Positions 55,313-63,795 of a DNA stretch of 64,000 bases are shown piece after piece (positions within the stretch are counted from its first letter, which is position 1; every line of letters starts with the position of its first letter). The notes beneath the pieces are model-generated. The model made no database searches and was not told the origin of the DNA. It was given only the letters and a program-made list of their open reading frames with translations. This stretch comes from Rhodothermales bacterium (lineage in GTDB: Bacteria; Bacteroidota; Rhodothermia; Rhodothermales; Bin80): NCBI GenBank assembly GCA_028278205.1, contig JANQES010000043.1:62001-126000 (forward strand). The letters run 5' to 3'. Both the position numbers and the translations under genes were made by a program.

Positions 55313-57262
55313 CTACATCTCATACGTCGTCACGAAGGCCTCGGCGGCGAAGAACTCGGGCAGGCCGAGCTTGTTGAGCGCTTCGGCGGTGCCGGTGTTG
55401 CGGTCGCGGGCGCGTTGCCAGAACTCGCGTTCGTCGTAGGCGCCGGGAAACATGGCGCGGTCTTTCTGGCTCTCGTGCTTGAAGATGGCCTCGATCTTGC
55501 GCGCCAGGTCGGCCTTAGACATGGGCATGAAGACATCGGCCTGGTAGATCTCCCACTCCTGCCACGCGCCGCGATAGAGCCACACCTTCGGCGGGATGTG
55601 CTCGGCGTCGGCGGCGCCCGGTTTTTCGGCATTGAATCGCTTGAGCGCCCGTTCGATGGCATTGTAACACATCCGGTGCGTACCGTGCGGATCCGAGAGG
55701 TCGCCGGCTACGAAGATGTGGTGCGGGCGCAGTTCGGCCAGCAACTCCAAAACGATCTGCACGTCGTCTTCGCCGATGGGGTTTTTCTTGACCATGCCGG
55801 TGTGGTAGAACGGCATGTCGAGGAAGCGCGCGTTTTCGCCCGTCAGTCCCATCACCTCGATGCCGGCCACAGCTTCGGCGTAGCGGATGCTGGATTTGAG
55901 CCGTTGCACCGAATCGAGATCCACCTGCCCAGCTTCTTTATTGACCAGGAAATCCAGGATGTGCTGCTTGCGCGTGTGGAATTCTTCGAGCGCTTCACCT
56001 TCGAGGCCCATCTCCTGATAGCTCATCTCGACAAAGCCGAGGTAGCGTCGCACGTCGGCGTCGAAGACCGCCACCGAGCCGTTGGTCATGTAGGCAACGA
56101 TGACGTCGTTGTCGTTGCGGACGAGCTTGTCGAGCATCCCGCCCATCGAGATCACGTCGTCGTCCGGGTGCGGGCTGAAGAGAATGACGCGCTCGTTTTG
56201 GGGAAGGCCGTCTCGGTAGACGATGCGTTTGCGCAGATCCTCAAAGACCCGCAGGCACAGCTCGTCGATGTCTGGATAGGCGTAGACGAGGCTGTGGAGG
56301 TGGTTGCTGTGGAAGTCGGCGGTGTCGAGGCGCAGGACGGCTTTGTCGAGTTTTTCCGAGAGCCAGATGATGGCGCGCTTGGCCATGGGCAGGTCCCAGT
56401 CGAGATCGCGGACGAGCCACGGCGTCTTCTCGCGGGTGAGGCCGCTGGCAGCGGCGCGGTCTACGTAAAACGTGGTGTTGGGATGCTTTTGCAGATACGA
56501 CGCCGTCACCTCCTCGCTCATCGGCTCTTCGACGGCGCGTTTGATGATGCCGGACTTGTGCTCGCCCGTCGCCATCAGGATGACCTCGCGGGCGTCGAGG
56601 ATGGTGCCGACGCCCATCGTGAGGGCTTCGCGCGGCACGTTTTCATCGCCGAAAAAGTCGCTGGCGGCGTCTTTTCGGGTGATTTCGTCGAGGATCACGG
56701 GCCGGGTGCGCGTCTTCGGTCCGGAGCCCGGCTCGTTGAATCCGATGTGGCCGCTCCGCCCGATGCCGAGCAAAATCAGATCCAGCCCGCCGGCTCTCTC
56801 GATAGCAAGTTCGTAGCCGATACAGTAGGCCTCGACCTCCGCCGGCGGCAGGTCGCCGCGCGGGATGTGGATGTTGGCTTCGGGGATGTTGACGTGCTTG
56901 AAAAAATTCTCCCGCATAAACCGATGATAGCTCTGGAGGCCGTCCGGCTGCATCGGATAATATTCGTCGAGGTTGAACGTGACGACGCGGGAGAAGTCGA
57001 GCCCTTCGTCACGGTGCATCCGGATCAGGTTTTCATAGACGCCGATGGGTGTCGAGCCGGTGGGCAAGCCCAGCACCGTGCCCTCGCCCACGGCATTGCG
57101 CGAGTCGATCAGCGTGGCAATACGACGCGCCACCTGATAGGCCATCTGGCCCGGTTCGTCAAAGATTAGCACGGGGACGTTTTCGCGCTGGGTGCCTTCG
57201 TAGGCATGACGCCCGGCGCGGGAGTTCGTAGAACGCTCTGCAGTATCAGCAAAAGAGGCCAT
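55313..57262 (-). CDS. nagB: Glucosamine-6-phosphate deaminase fused to a PIG-L/LmbE-type deacetylase
   Basis: 649 residues from ATG 57262. Residues about 25-280 are NagB, which converts glucosamine-6-P to fructose-6-P and ammonia: GLPTGSTPIGVYENLIRMH, FNLDEYYPMQPDG with the catalytic Asp, GIGRSGHIGFNEPGSG and TMGVGTILDAREVI. Residues about 375-600 are a PIG-L/LmbE zinc deacetylase: RVILFSPHPDDDVISMGG (zinc ligands H-x-D-D), YMTNGSVAV and HIFVAGDLSDPHGTHRMC. The fusion is common in Bacteroidota and may couple N-acetylglucosamine deacetylation and deamination. An open extension upstream encodes family C repeat words and is not used. Cytosolic. Confidence 0.93.
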   Translation of the reverse strand: MASFADTAERSTNSRAGRHAYEGTQRENVPVLIFDEPGQMAYQVARRIATLIDSRNAVGEGTVLGLPTGSTPIGVYENLIRMHRDEGLDFSRVVTFNLDEYYPMQPDGLQSYHRFMRENFFKHVNIPEANIHIPRGDLPPAEVEAYCIGYELAIERAGGLDLILLGIGRSGHIGFNEPGSGPKTRTRPVILDEITRKDAASDFFGDENVPREALTMGVGTILDAREVILMATGEHKSGIIKRAVEEPMSEEVTASYLQKHPNTTFYVDRAAASGLTREKTPWLVRDLDWDLPMAKRAIIWLSEKLDKAVLRLDTADFHSNHLHSLVYAYPDIDELCLRVFEDLRKRIVYRDGLPQNERVILFSPHPDDDVISMGGMLDKLVRNDNDVIVAYMTNGSVAVFDADVRRYLGFVEMSYQEMGLEGEALEEFHTRKQHILDFLVNKEAGQVDLDSVQRLKSSIRYAEAVAGIEVMGLTGENARFLDMPFYHTGMVKKNPIGEDDVQIVLELLAELRPHHIFVAGDLSDPHGTHRMCYNAIERALKRFNAEKPGAADAEHIPPKVWLYRGAWQEWEIYQADVFMPMSKADLARKIEAIFKHESQKDRAMFPGAYDEREFWQRARDRNTGTAEALNKLGLPEFFAAEAFVTTYEM

Positions 57263-57290
57263 CGGTACGGCGAGGGGGTTGGGTGAGGGT

Positions 57291-57389
57291 GAGTGTTGGG
57301 GTGTTATGGTGTTATGGTTTTTTAGTGTTTTAGTTGGGTGATGCAAAGAACTAAAACACCAAAACACCAAAACACTATAACACCAAAAT
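57291..57389. repeat. Octamer inverted repeat, family C, copy 4
   Basis: GTGTTATG/GTGTTTTA words at 57291-57338 are inverted at 57351-57389 (AAACACCA, AACACTAT). It sits 29 bases upstream of the NagB start. Confidence 0.88.
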
Positions 57390-57420
57390 ACGCCACCGGC
57401 GTGAAGCCAGTATTACGCCG

Positions 57421-57470
57421 TCATCGGCGGTGATGTGCCCCGGCGCTCCGGAGCCCCTCACCGCCGATGA
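57421..57470 (-). terminator. Hairpin after the membrane protein gene at 57520
   Basis: TCATCGGCGGTGA (57421-57433) is the exact inverse of TCACCGCCGATGA (57458-57470). No U-run is present, so termination is uncertain; it may be another small repeat. Confidence 0.5.
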
Positions 57471-57519
57471 GAACCCATAGTACACGCTATGCCTCGCCGA
57501 TACGTAGCGTGCGTTTCGA

Positions 57520-58293
57520 TTAATTATTGACGAACTGCCTCATGGGCTTTAGTTCTTGTACAACCCACTCTGAGTACCACTCTGATGTATCTTCTTTCGT
57601 ATGATTGGCATGGACCGCAACAATAGAATAATAGAATGCCTTGCCCTCTTTCTCAACGCGAATCATGTAGAGATCTTTCGTTCTCACCTCCACGCCTTCC
57701 AGATTGTCCAGGGGTTCTCCGGCCTCATCCGTTATGTCAAAGGTCCCCCCGGATACTTCAATATGAAAGGGATACTTAAAACCTTCGATATCTTTTGTGC
57801 TCTTCCTGGCGCCAAAGGGTTTGAGTTGAAAGACTTTAGCAACGCGGTCAGATCCTAGTTGATTGAAGAGATCATCAGGTAAGTTTACGATGCTCACTCT
57901 ACCGACCGCTTTCGTTGTCGTATCCGTTTCAAATATCACCGGATAGGCATCCAAATTTAGCCGGTTTAATCGTAAATTACGCTGGCCATTTTCTTCGGAT
58001 CTCGTCGTAATGGCCACGGCGGGTTGCACGTCAAAAACGACGTTGTTTAACAAAAGGATAAAACCGGCTAGAATGGCTGCAGACCCGCCAAATTTCATCG
58101 CGCCGAGCTTGAATGCATTTTCATCCTCAGCACTGCCAAGCAATTTGTACAAAATAACCGCAAATGCTAAGGAGAAAAAGAGCGTGGTGAGTTGATTGTT
58201 TTGAATGATGATTTGAAACAGAGTGCCGCCAAGAACACCTGCTACGATCAAGCAAATCACCACAATGTTTTCGAGCTTGTCCTGATTTTTCAT
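57520..58293 (-). CDS. Hypothetical two-helix membrane protein, 257 aa
   Basis: Starts at ATG 58293 with a GAGG ribosome site. Three hydrophobic segments near the N-terminus: IVVICLIVAGVLGGTLFQII, TLFFSLAFAVILYKLLG and GSAAILAGFILLLNNVVF. The remaining 150 residues face one side of the membrane and read as a beta-rich domain: RLNRLNLDAYPVIFETDTTT, VGRVSIVNLPDDLFNQLG and FHIEVSGGTFDITDEAGEPL. GC content is lower than in neighbours. I recognise no family. The 223-base upstream spacer shows nothing specific. Confidence 0.65.
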   Translation of the reverse strand: MKNQDKLENIVVICLIVAGVLGGTLFQIIIQNNQLTTLFFSLAFAVILYKLLGSAEDENAFKLGAMKFGGSAAILAGFILLLNNVVFDVQPAVAITTRSEENGQRNLRLNRLNLDAYPVIFETDTTTKAVGRVSIVNLPDDLFNQLGSDRVAKVFQLKPFGARKSTKDIEGFKYPFHIEVSGGTFDITDEAGEPLDNLEGVEVRTKDLYMIRVEKEGKAFYYSIVAVHANHTKEDTSEWYSEWVVQELKPMRQFVNN

Positions 58294-58516
58294 GGTTTCC
58301 TCGACAATAAAATGTGTGAAGGAAGAAAGACAGAAATGGATGAAGATGTCCTCGGCTTCATCCGGCGCGCCTGCACACGTAAAACTCATGCGTAGCGGTT
58401 GAACAAGGCGCGCTGCCGGTTGAGCAAACAGACGACCCTCTATGTATATAGGCGAAAAAAACGGTTGGAATCACTCATCCTCTCGAACTTTTTTCAACAG
58501 AACGGAACGAAGGACG

Positions 58517-60316
58517 TCACCGGACGATGAGAATTTGCTGCACACGCTGCGCCGCTTCTGTACGCAAGACACAAAGATAAATCCCGCTTGAAAGCGTCGT
58601 GCCGTCGAGGCGAACCCGGTGGATGCCCGGCGCGTGGCGGCCCTGCGCCAGCGTCGCCACGGCCCGCCCCAGCACGTCGTAGACCACGAGCGAAACGTCC
58701 GCGCCCCGATCCATCTCGAACGTGACGACGGCTTCGTCGCGCGTCGGGTTGGGGTACACCGGATCGAGGCGCAACGACGGCAACGACACTTCGGAGGCGA
58801 CGGCGGTAGCCATGCCGGTGGAGACGGCCTCGGTGGCGCCGGACGGCAGGCCGAGCTTGCTCAAGGCGATCACCCGGTAATAGACCGGCGCGTCCGGAGC
58901 CGAGGCGAATTCCTCGATGAACACCGTCGCGCTCTGATCAACGACGGCGAACAGATCTTCGGCCTGCGCCGGGTCGGGCGGCGCACCCTCGCGGCGAAAG
59001 ACGGCGTAGCCGCGCAGCGGATCGGAGGTGGCGCCGGTGGACGGCGTCCACATCAGCGTCGCCAGAAACACAGCGCCGGATTCGCTGAAATCGAGCGCCA
59101 GATTGCCGGGCGTCGAGGGCGCGGCGGCCTCGAAACGATGCGGCATAGCCGCCGGCAGCGACGGATGCGGATACCGGCTGCCGATCAACGCGGCGTGCTC
59201 CATCAAATGATCGTACCGAAAAATGACCTGCCCCTCGGCCCCGGCATCACGGGCAGCATCGATCTGAAGCGGCAGATCGCCGGCAGGAAAGCGGCCTTCG
59301 GAGGGCTTGTAGGCGGCCATCCCGGCAAAGATGGGCCGGAGGTTCGAGGCCGCCTCCCAATCCTGAATCAGCCAGTCGAAATCGGGCGAGGGAAAGGTGT
59401 TGCTGCCTTCGGGCGCGGTGCCGATGCTGAAGTAGATTTGCGGGGCGAGGTAGTCATGCACACCGTCTTGCAGCCAGCGGCGACTCTCCTGAAACACGTC
59501 GCTGAACGCCCAGAGCGCCGGCCACATGCCGTTATTCTCATAATTGCCGATAGGCGCCGAGCCCACCTTTACCCAGGGTTTGACGGCCAGGATAGCGGGA
59601 TACACCTCGCGGACGAACTGCGTCACGTTGTCGCGCCGCCAGTCGTCGATGTTGGCGAAGCCCCGACTGTCGAACTGAAAACGCGTCCCGTCGCCGTCGA
59701 GGCCGCCTTGCGGGTAGCGGATGAAATCGAAGTGGACGGCATCGACGTCGTAGTTTTCGACGACCTCCAGCACGTTGCCGATGAGCCAGGCGCGGGCGTC
59801 CGGGCTGGACGGATCGATCCAGAGGTTGCTGCCCTCGGCGATGACCCATCCGGGATGAGCATACGCCACGTGCGCCGGATCCTCGACCATTTCGAAAGCG
59901 GCCAGGGTGCTGGCGTCGCTCACGCGGAAGACATTGATCCAGGCATGCACCTCCATGCCGAGGCGGTGCGCTTCTTCGAGCGCCACCGCCAGCGGATCGT
60001 AGCCCGGATCCTGCCCCGCCCCCAGCGGCTTCTCCGACCACGGCAGGCGCTGGCTCGGATACAGGGCATCGCCCCGCGCGACGGCCTGAAAGATAAACGT
60101 GTTGATCCCCACCTGATGCGCGTCCCGAATCCGCTGGCGCAACGCCTCGGGCTGCGATGCGGGGTCGCTCCCAAAGGCAGGCCAGCCGCCATCGCGCAAC
60201 ACCGTGGCGAACCACACGGCCCGCGTCTCGAACAACGGCGCCTGCGCCTGCGCCGGAGCGAGCAGCAGAAAACCGAACACGAACGCGATCAACAAAAACA
60301 GACGCTTCATCGTCAT
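58517..60316 (-). CDS. Secreted GH10-like (DUF187) glycosidase with T9SS sorting domain
   Basis: 599 residues. The signal peptide (KRLFLLIAFVFGFLLLAPAQ) is cleaved near AQAQA. Residues about 28-400 match the GHL10 family: ETRAVWFATVLRDGGWPAFG, INTFIFQAVARGDALYPS, LEEAHRLGMEVHAWINVFRV, DAVHFDFIRYPQ and DYLAPQIYFSIG. A fibronectin-like domain follows (about 400-510). The last 80 residues are a type A T9SS C-terminal domain: LDPVYPNPTRDEAVVTFEM, VYDVLGRAVATL and LSSGIYLCVLR, so it is exported through the type IX system to the surface. The glycan is unknown, perhaps peptidoglycan-like or a marine polysaccharide. Confidence 0.92.
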   Translation of the reverse strand: MTMKRLFLLIAFVFGFLLLAPAQAQAPLFETRAVWFATVLRDGGWPAFGSDPASQPEALRQRIRDAHQVGINTFIFQAVARGDALYPSQRLPWSEKPLGAGQDPGYDPLAVALEEAHRLGMEVHAWINVFRVSDASTLAAFEMVEDPAHVAYAHPGWVIAEGSNLWIDPSSPDARAWLIGNVLEVVENYDVDAVHFDFIRYPQGGLDGDGTRFQFDSRGFANIDDWRRDNVTQFVREVYPAILAVKPWVKVGSAPIGNYENNGMWPALWAFSDVFQESRRWLQDGVHDYLAPQIYFSIGTAPEGSNTFPSPDFDWLIQDWEAASNLRPIFAGMAAYKPSEGRFPAGDLPLQIDAARDAGAEGQVIFRYDHLMEHAALIGSRYPHPSLPAAMPHRFEAAAPSTPGNLALDFSESGAVFLATLMWTPSTGATSDPLRGYAVFRREGAPPDPAQAEDLFAVVDQSATVFIEEFASAPDAPVYYRVIALSKLGLPSGATEAVSTGMATAVASEVSLPSLRLDPVYPNPTRDEAVVTFEMDRGADVSLVVYDVLGRAVATLAQGRHAPGIHRVRLDGTTLSSGIYLCVLRTEAAQRVQQILIVR

Positions 60317-60427
60317 GGTTGGAGTTTGACATCGGGAAGGGTGAAAGATAGAAGATCGTAGGCTGAGAAGAGTGAATCACGCTTGAATCACAGATCGTAT
60401 ATTTGCCAGGAAAACCTGGAGATGCCC

Positions 60428-61000
60428 ATGCGCCTTAGCCTTTATTTCGACCACCCCTTCACCAGAGACCGCTTGCTTGAGGCCATGGAGGCGGTGGCCG
60501 CCGAACTCAGGGGCGAGCCGGTGGCCCTCGTCGAGGTGCATCGGCAGGCGCTGGTGGATAAGAATTATCCCGAAGAAGCCTACGAAGCGCGGTGGGAAGC
60601 CCCCGGCGTCGTCTATACCGCAGAGGCCCGCTGCGGCATCGGCAACCCGCGCGACGGCTGGGGCTACGACATGCGCTACGCCCTGACCGTAGAAACCCCC
60701 GACGAAACCGTCCGCTTTACGATGTCCGACGGCGTGGCCGGTCCACCCCATCCCAAAGAAGGCCCTTTCCGATTGGAAACAACAAACCCTTCGCACTTCG
60801 ACTGCATTCATCAGGTGCTGGCTCGCTTTCTCGAAGGAGATCGCACCCTGGCCGACTACCCCGCCGCGCTCAACGTCGAAGCCGCGCTCGAAGCCGGCCA
60901 CCCTGCTTTTGCCCGCCTCCTTTTCGAACGTGCCCGCGCGCGCGGCCTCGTCGATGAGTACTGGTGGAACTATTTGCAAGAGCTTGAGGGCAAGCTTTAG
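60428..61000 (+). CDS. Hypothetical protein, 190 aa
   Basis: The start is placed at ATG 60428 because GGAG at 60418-60421 has a 6-base spacing. No signal peptide. It opens MRLSLYFDHPFTRDRLLEAM, then EVHRQALVDKNYPEEAYEAR, GIGNPRDGWGYDMRYALTVE, and ends in a helical acidic region, ALEAGHPAFARLLFERARAR. I recognise no family. Divergent from the T9SS-exported enzyme; a repeat-rich spacer follows. Confidence 0.6.
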   Translation: MRLSLYFDHPFTRDRLLEAMEAVAAELRGEPVALVEVHRQALVDKNYPEEAYEARWEAPGVVYTAEARCGIGNPRDGWGYDMRYALTVETPDETVRFTMSDGVAGPPHPKEGPFRLETTNPSHFDCIHQVLARFLEGDRTLADYPAALNVEAALEAGHPAFARLLFERARARGLVDEYWWNYLQELEGKL

Positions 61001-61030
61001 GTACCATCACAAACCTTCTGAAGGGTATGG

Positions 61031-61133
61031 AAAGTGTAAAACATGAAACGTGAGGGTGCCACGGGAAACGGTGAAGCGAAGCGCCCTCACGTTTCACGTT
61101 TACTTCGTCAGTCGCTTTGCTCGTGTCACGAGA
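61031..61133. repeat. Inverted heptamer element, family G, copy 1
   Basis: AAACGTGAGGGTGCC at about 61046 is inverted in GCGCCCTCACGTTT near 61081-61094, followed by words TTCGTCA, GTCGCTT, TGCTCGT, GTCACG. A second copy is at 62461-62560. Confidence 0.8.
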
Positions 61134-61235
61134 GAGCATCCTGCACGTTCTCTGTCACCGTATCTAGAAGGTAAATCAACCCATTCCAAGAGCTTAATTT
61201 CGCAGAAAACAGACAAAGGCCACCTGAGGATTTAC

Positions 61236-61264
61236 TTGAACCAGCGTTACATTTTCCGTATATT
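61236..61264 (+). promoter_or_regulatory. Probable sigma-70-like promoter of the starch-synthase-like gene
   Basis: TTGAAC (61236-61241), exactly 17 bases, then TATATT (61259-61264). The transcript would have a leader of about 155 bases. No riboswitch-like fold is recognised in the leader. Confidence 0.55.
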
Positions 61265-61426
61265 CGTGCGCTGTAAGAGCCACTTCTAGTCTCGTGCTGC
61301 CCCCGGCAGGCTCAGCAACTCTTCTCGCGAAGGCGACTTTAGCATCCCCCCAAGCATTGCTATTGCTCGTACCTTGCGCGTGAGTGGGTTCTACGTCCCC
61401 TTCCATCAACCAACCCGTGATGCAGT

Positions 61427-62203
61427 ATGGCACAGGCAACAAGGATCCTTTTTGTCGCTGGAGAGGTCGAGCCTTTTGCGAAAGTATCGGATACGGCAAC
61501 GCTCGTTCGCAAGCTTCCGGAATACCTTCAGGAAAGCGGCGACTTTGAAACCCGCATCATGATGCCTCGCTACGGCACCATCAGTGAGCGTAAAAACCGC
61601 CTGCACGAAGTCATCCGGCTTTCAGGCACCGCCATCCCGATGGGCACCGACGTAGAAACACTGAAAGTGAAAGTAGCTTCCATCCCTGGGATTCGCTTGC
61701 AGGTCTACTTCATGGACAACGTCCATTTCTTCAAGCGCAAAGGATTGCATCTCGACAAACAAGGTCAACTCTTCGACGATAATGCCGAGCGGGCGCTCTT
61801 CTTCGGGCGGTCAGTCATCGAAACCCTGCGTAAGCTTCAGTGGAAACCCGACGTCATCCACGCCTTCGGCTGGATCAGCGGGCTGCTGCCGCTGTTGATC
61901 CAAACCGAATATGCCGCCGAAGAACTCTTCGAAAACACGAGAGTCATCTACACGCCGGACGGCATCGACGCCCAGGCTGAACTCACAGGCGATCTGATCG
62001 ACAAGATGGACCTGTCGGTCAACGGCGAGGCGAGCGGGCTCGAACTCAGCGAGGTCGGCCTGAAATATGCCCACGCCCACGCCTTCCCACCCTCGATGGA
62101 ACCAGCCCTGGACAACGCGGTGCAGTTCAGCGAGGAACTCGAAGAGATGACGCAGCAAGCCATCACCCTCTACGAAACCATGCTCAGCGAGGTGGTCGTC
62201 TGA
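61427..62203 (+). CDS. Starch/glycogen synthase-like protein, N-terminal domain only
   Basis: 258 residues, about half the length of GlgA (near 480). It matches only the GT5 catalytic N-terminal domain: RILFVAGEVEPFAKVSDTAT, MMPRYGTISERKNRLHEVIR, VYFMDNVHFFKRKG, ERALFFGRSVIETLRKLQWK and DVIHAFGWISGLLPLLI. The usual KVGGLGDV substrate loop is replaced by KVSDTATL, so ADP-glucose transfer is doubtful. In Bacteroidota this short protein sits next to a DUF4270 gene, as here, which suggests a conserved non-metabolic role. Start ATG 61427; it ends at a terminator. Confidence 0.85.
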   Translation: MAQATRILFVAGEVEPFAKVSDTATLVRKLPEYLQESGDFETRIMMPRYGTISERKNRLHEVIRLSGTAIPMGTDVETLKVKVASIPGIRLQVYFMDNVHFFKRKGLHLDKQGQLFDDNAERALFFGRSVIETLRKLQWKPDVIHAFGWISGLLPLLIQTEYAAEELFENTRVIYTPDGIDAQAELTGDLIDKMDLSVNGEASGLELSEVGLKYAHAHAFPPSMEPALDNAVQFSEELEEMTQQAITLYETMLSEVVV

Positions 62204-62324
62204 GAAACCGGTACTGAGAAAATTGTGTGGATGGTCGATTGTGGAGGGTCAATGGGAGCACCCACCTGAAACAAATCGTGCCTACCGCCTTTCTTCTGAC
62301 CGGTAGCGTGTTTTTCATCCCACG

Positions 62325-62359
62325 AAAACCCCATCGACGCTACGTCGCGTGGGGTTTTT
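62325..62359 (+). terminator. Terminator of the starch-synthase-like gene
   Basis: AAAACCCCATCGACG pairs with CGTCGCGTGGGGTTTT (small mismatch), followed by T5. It works in both directions by sequence. Confidence 0.88.
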
Positions 62360-62365
62360 GCTTTA

Positions 62366-62406
62366 ATGAATTTTGACTCATGAATTTTGACGGGGTCAAA
62401 ATTCAT
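62366..62406. repeat. Family E palindrome, copy 4
   Basis: ATGAATTTTGAC occurs twice (62366-62377 and 62380-62391) and is followed by its exact inverse (62395-62406). Confidence 0.9.
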
Positions 62407-62460
62407 AAGGGGTATACGAATTGCCCGGTGAAACGCGTTTACCTACCTGATCTACTGAAT

Positions 62461-62560
62461 GTGTGAAACGTGAGGCTGCCTCGCCAAAACGTTTCTAAAA
62501 GCACCCTCACGTTTACTTCGTGAGTCGCTTCGCTCGTCTCACGTTTTACGTTTCACGAGC
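62461..62560. repeat. Inverted heptamer element, family G, copy 2
   Basis: GAAACGTGAGGCTGCC at the left pairs with CACCCTCACGTTT near 62500-62513; then TTCGTGA, GTCGCTT, CGCTCGT, CTCACGT, TTTACGT, TTCACGA words. It ends 11 bases before the DUF4270 start. Confidence 0.82.
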
Positions 62561-62570
62561 CCTTCCCTCT

Positions 62571-63698
62571 ATGCTTCGAACACGATATCTCTTGCCGGTG
62601 CTCGGCGGACTGCTGATGCTGGGGCTGGCCGCCTGCGACGAAACGACGTCTAACGTCGGCCTCGGCCTGGTCGAAGAAGGCGCCGAGCCGGTCGTCCGCG
62701 AGTTGACGCCGACGGTCTTCGAACAGCTCCCCTTCAACGACGTCACCGGCGCCCAGCCTCGGGTGCTCGCCGGGCGCGTCATCGACCCCCTCGTGGGCAC
62801 CATCACGACTGCCGGCTATTTTGATTTTACCACCAGCTTCGACACCACCAAAACCGAGCCCTTCACCAGCGCTACGCTGCGCCTGACGCTCGACTACGTC
62901 TACGGCGATACGACAGCCCCGGTGACGCTTAACCTGCACGACATCGACGAGGACTGGGAGTCGCTCGGCAGAAGGGCCGACACCACTGTCACCGTCGGCG
63001 ACATGATTACGTCGCTCACCTTTGAGCCGACCGACACGCTCGTCACGGTGGATTTGCCCGAAGCCTGGATAGCGGCTAACAATGAGACGCTGCGGAGCTC
63101 GCTCTTCTCGGTCGATTTTCACGGCCTTGCGTTGGAGGCAGTCTCTAGCGAGGCCGTCGTCGGCTTCAATTTTTCCGGCAGCGCCCTCCGCCTGATCACC
63201 GAAGCCGACACGTTCGACTTCGACCTGACGCGGACGATTTCGAACATCCGCCGCGAGGGCGAACCGGTCGTGCCGGAGGGCCGTGTGCTCTTGCAAGACG
63301 GCACCGGCCCCAACATCACGTTAGACTTCGACCTCGACGGCTTCGACGATAAACCGCTCCACGGGGCCATCCTGCGTGTCTTCGCCGATACGGCTTCTGT
63401 CAAGGCGGCATCGCCCAACTTTGTGCGCCCGCTCGTGGAAACCGTCCAGCTCGTCCAGGTTACCGATGCCGAGGACGTCTTCCTCATCGCCGAAACCACG
63501 CTCTCCGACGACGGCGACTACCGCTTCACCGATCCGAGGCTGAGCGCGCTGCTTCAGCAGAAATTCTTCGGGGTGGATCTTTTCGATCATCTGGAACTGC
63601 GCCTGCCGGTGGACGACAACACGATCAACTTTATGTTGCTCTACGACGCCGCTTCGGGCGAGACGGCGCCGGAGGCGCTGCTTACGATCTCGCCCTGA
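62571..63698 (+). CDS. DUF4270 family lipoprotein
   Basis: 375 residues from ATG 62571; the signal peptide ends in lipobox GLAAC, anchor about Cys22. The start fits the family pattern: CDETTSNVGLGLVEEG, then PRVLAGRVIDPLVGTITTAG and YFDFTTSFDTTKTEPFTSAT. The remainder is a long beta-rich domain of the outer face. DUF4270 proteins accompany short starch-synthase-like proteins in Bacteroidota; their role is unknown, though surface glycan or outer-membrane biogenesis has been suspected. The frame upstream of the ATG only covers a repeat. Confidence 0.9.
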   Translation: MLRTRYLLPVLGGLLMLGLAACDETTSNVGLGLVEEGAEPVVRELTPTVFEQLPFNDVTGAQPRVLAGRVIDPLVGTITTAGYFDFTTSFDTTKTEPFTSATLRLTLDYVYGDTTAPVTLNLHDIDEDWESLGRRADTTVTVGDMITSLTFEPTDTLVTVDLPEAWIAANNETLRSSLFSVDFHGLALEAVSSEAVVGFNFSGSALRLITEADTFDFDLTRTISNIRREGEPVVPEGRVLLQDGTGPNITLDFDLDGFDDKPLHGAILRVFADTASVKAASPNFVRPLVETVQLVQVTDAEDVFLIAETTLSDDGDYRFTDPRLSALLQQKFFGVDLFDHLELRLPVDDNTINFMLLYDAASGETAPEALLTISP

Positions 63699-63701
63699 TT
63701 C

Positions 63702-63790
63702 GGGTGTTTTAGTGTTATAGTGTTTTGGTTCTAATCATACAAGCCACTCAAACACCATAACACTAAAACACTCAAACACCATAACACTTT
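63702..63790. repeat. Octamer inverted repeat, family C, copy 5
   Basis: GTGTTTTA/GTGTTATA words at 63702-63730 are inverted at 63745-63790 (AAACACCA, TAACACTA). It lies between the DUF4270 gene and the next gene, with 5 bases left before that ATG. Confidence 0.87.
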
Positions 63791-63795
63791 TTGCC

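Noticed and set aside
55415..57169. A 584-codon plus-strand open frame opposite NagB/PIG-L
   Set aside because: Antisense of a certain gene, with no recognisable domain and biased composition.
57263..57370. Upstream extension of NagB/PIG-L
   Set aside because: It reads only through family C octamers and a Pro/Ser-rich stretch; the first plausible ATG before the NagB domain is 57262.
302..63790. Possible CRISPR arrays suggested by the many short repeats
   Set aside because: The words are 7-8 bases with no unique spacers of constant length and no cas genes, so they are not CRISPR.
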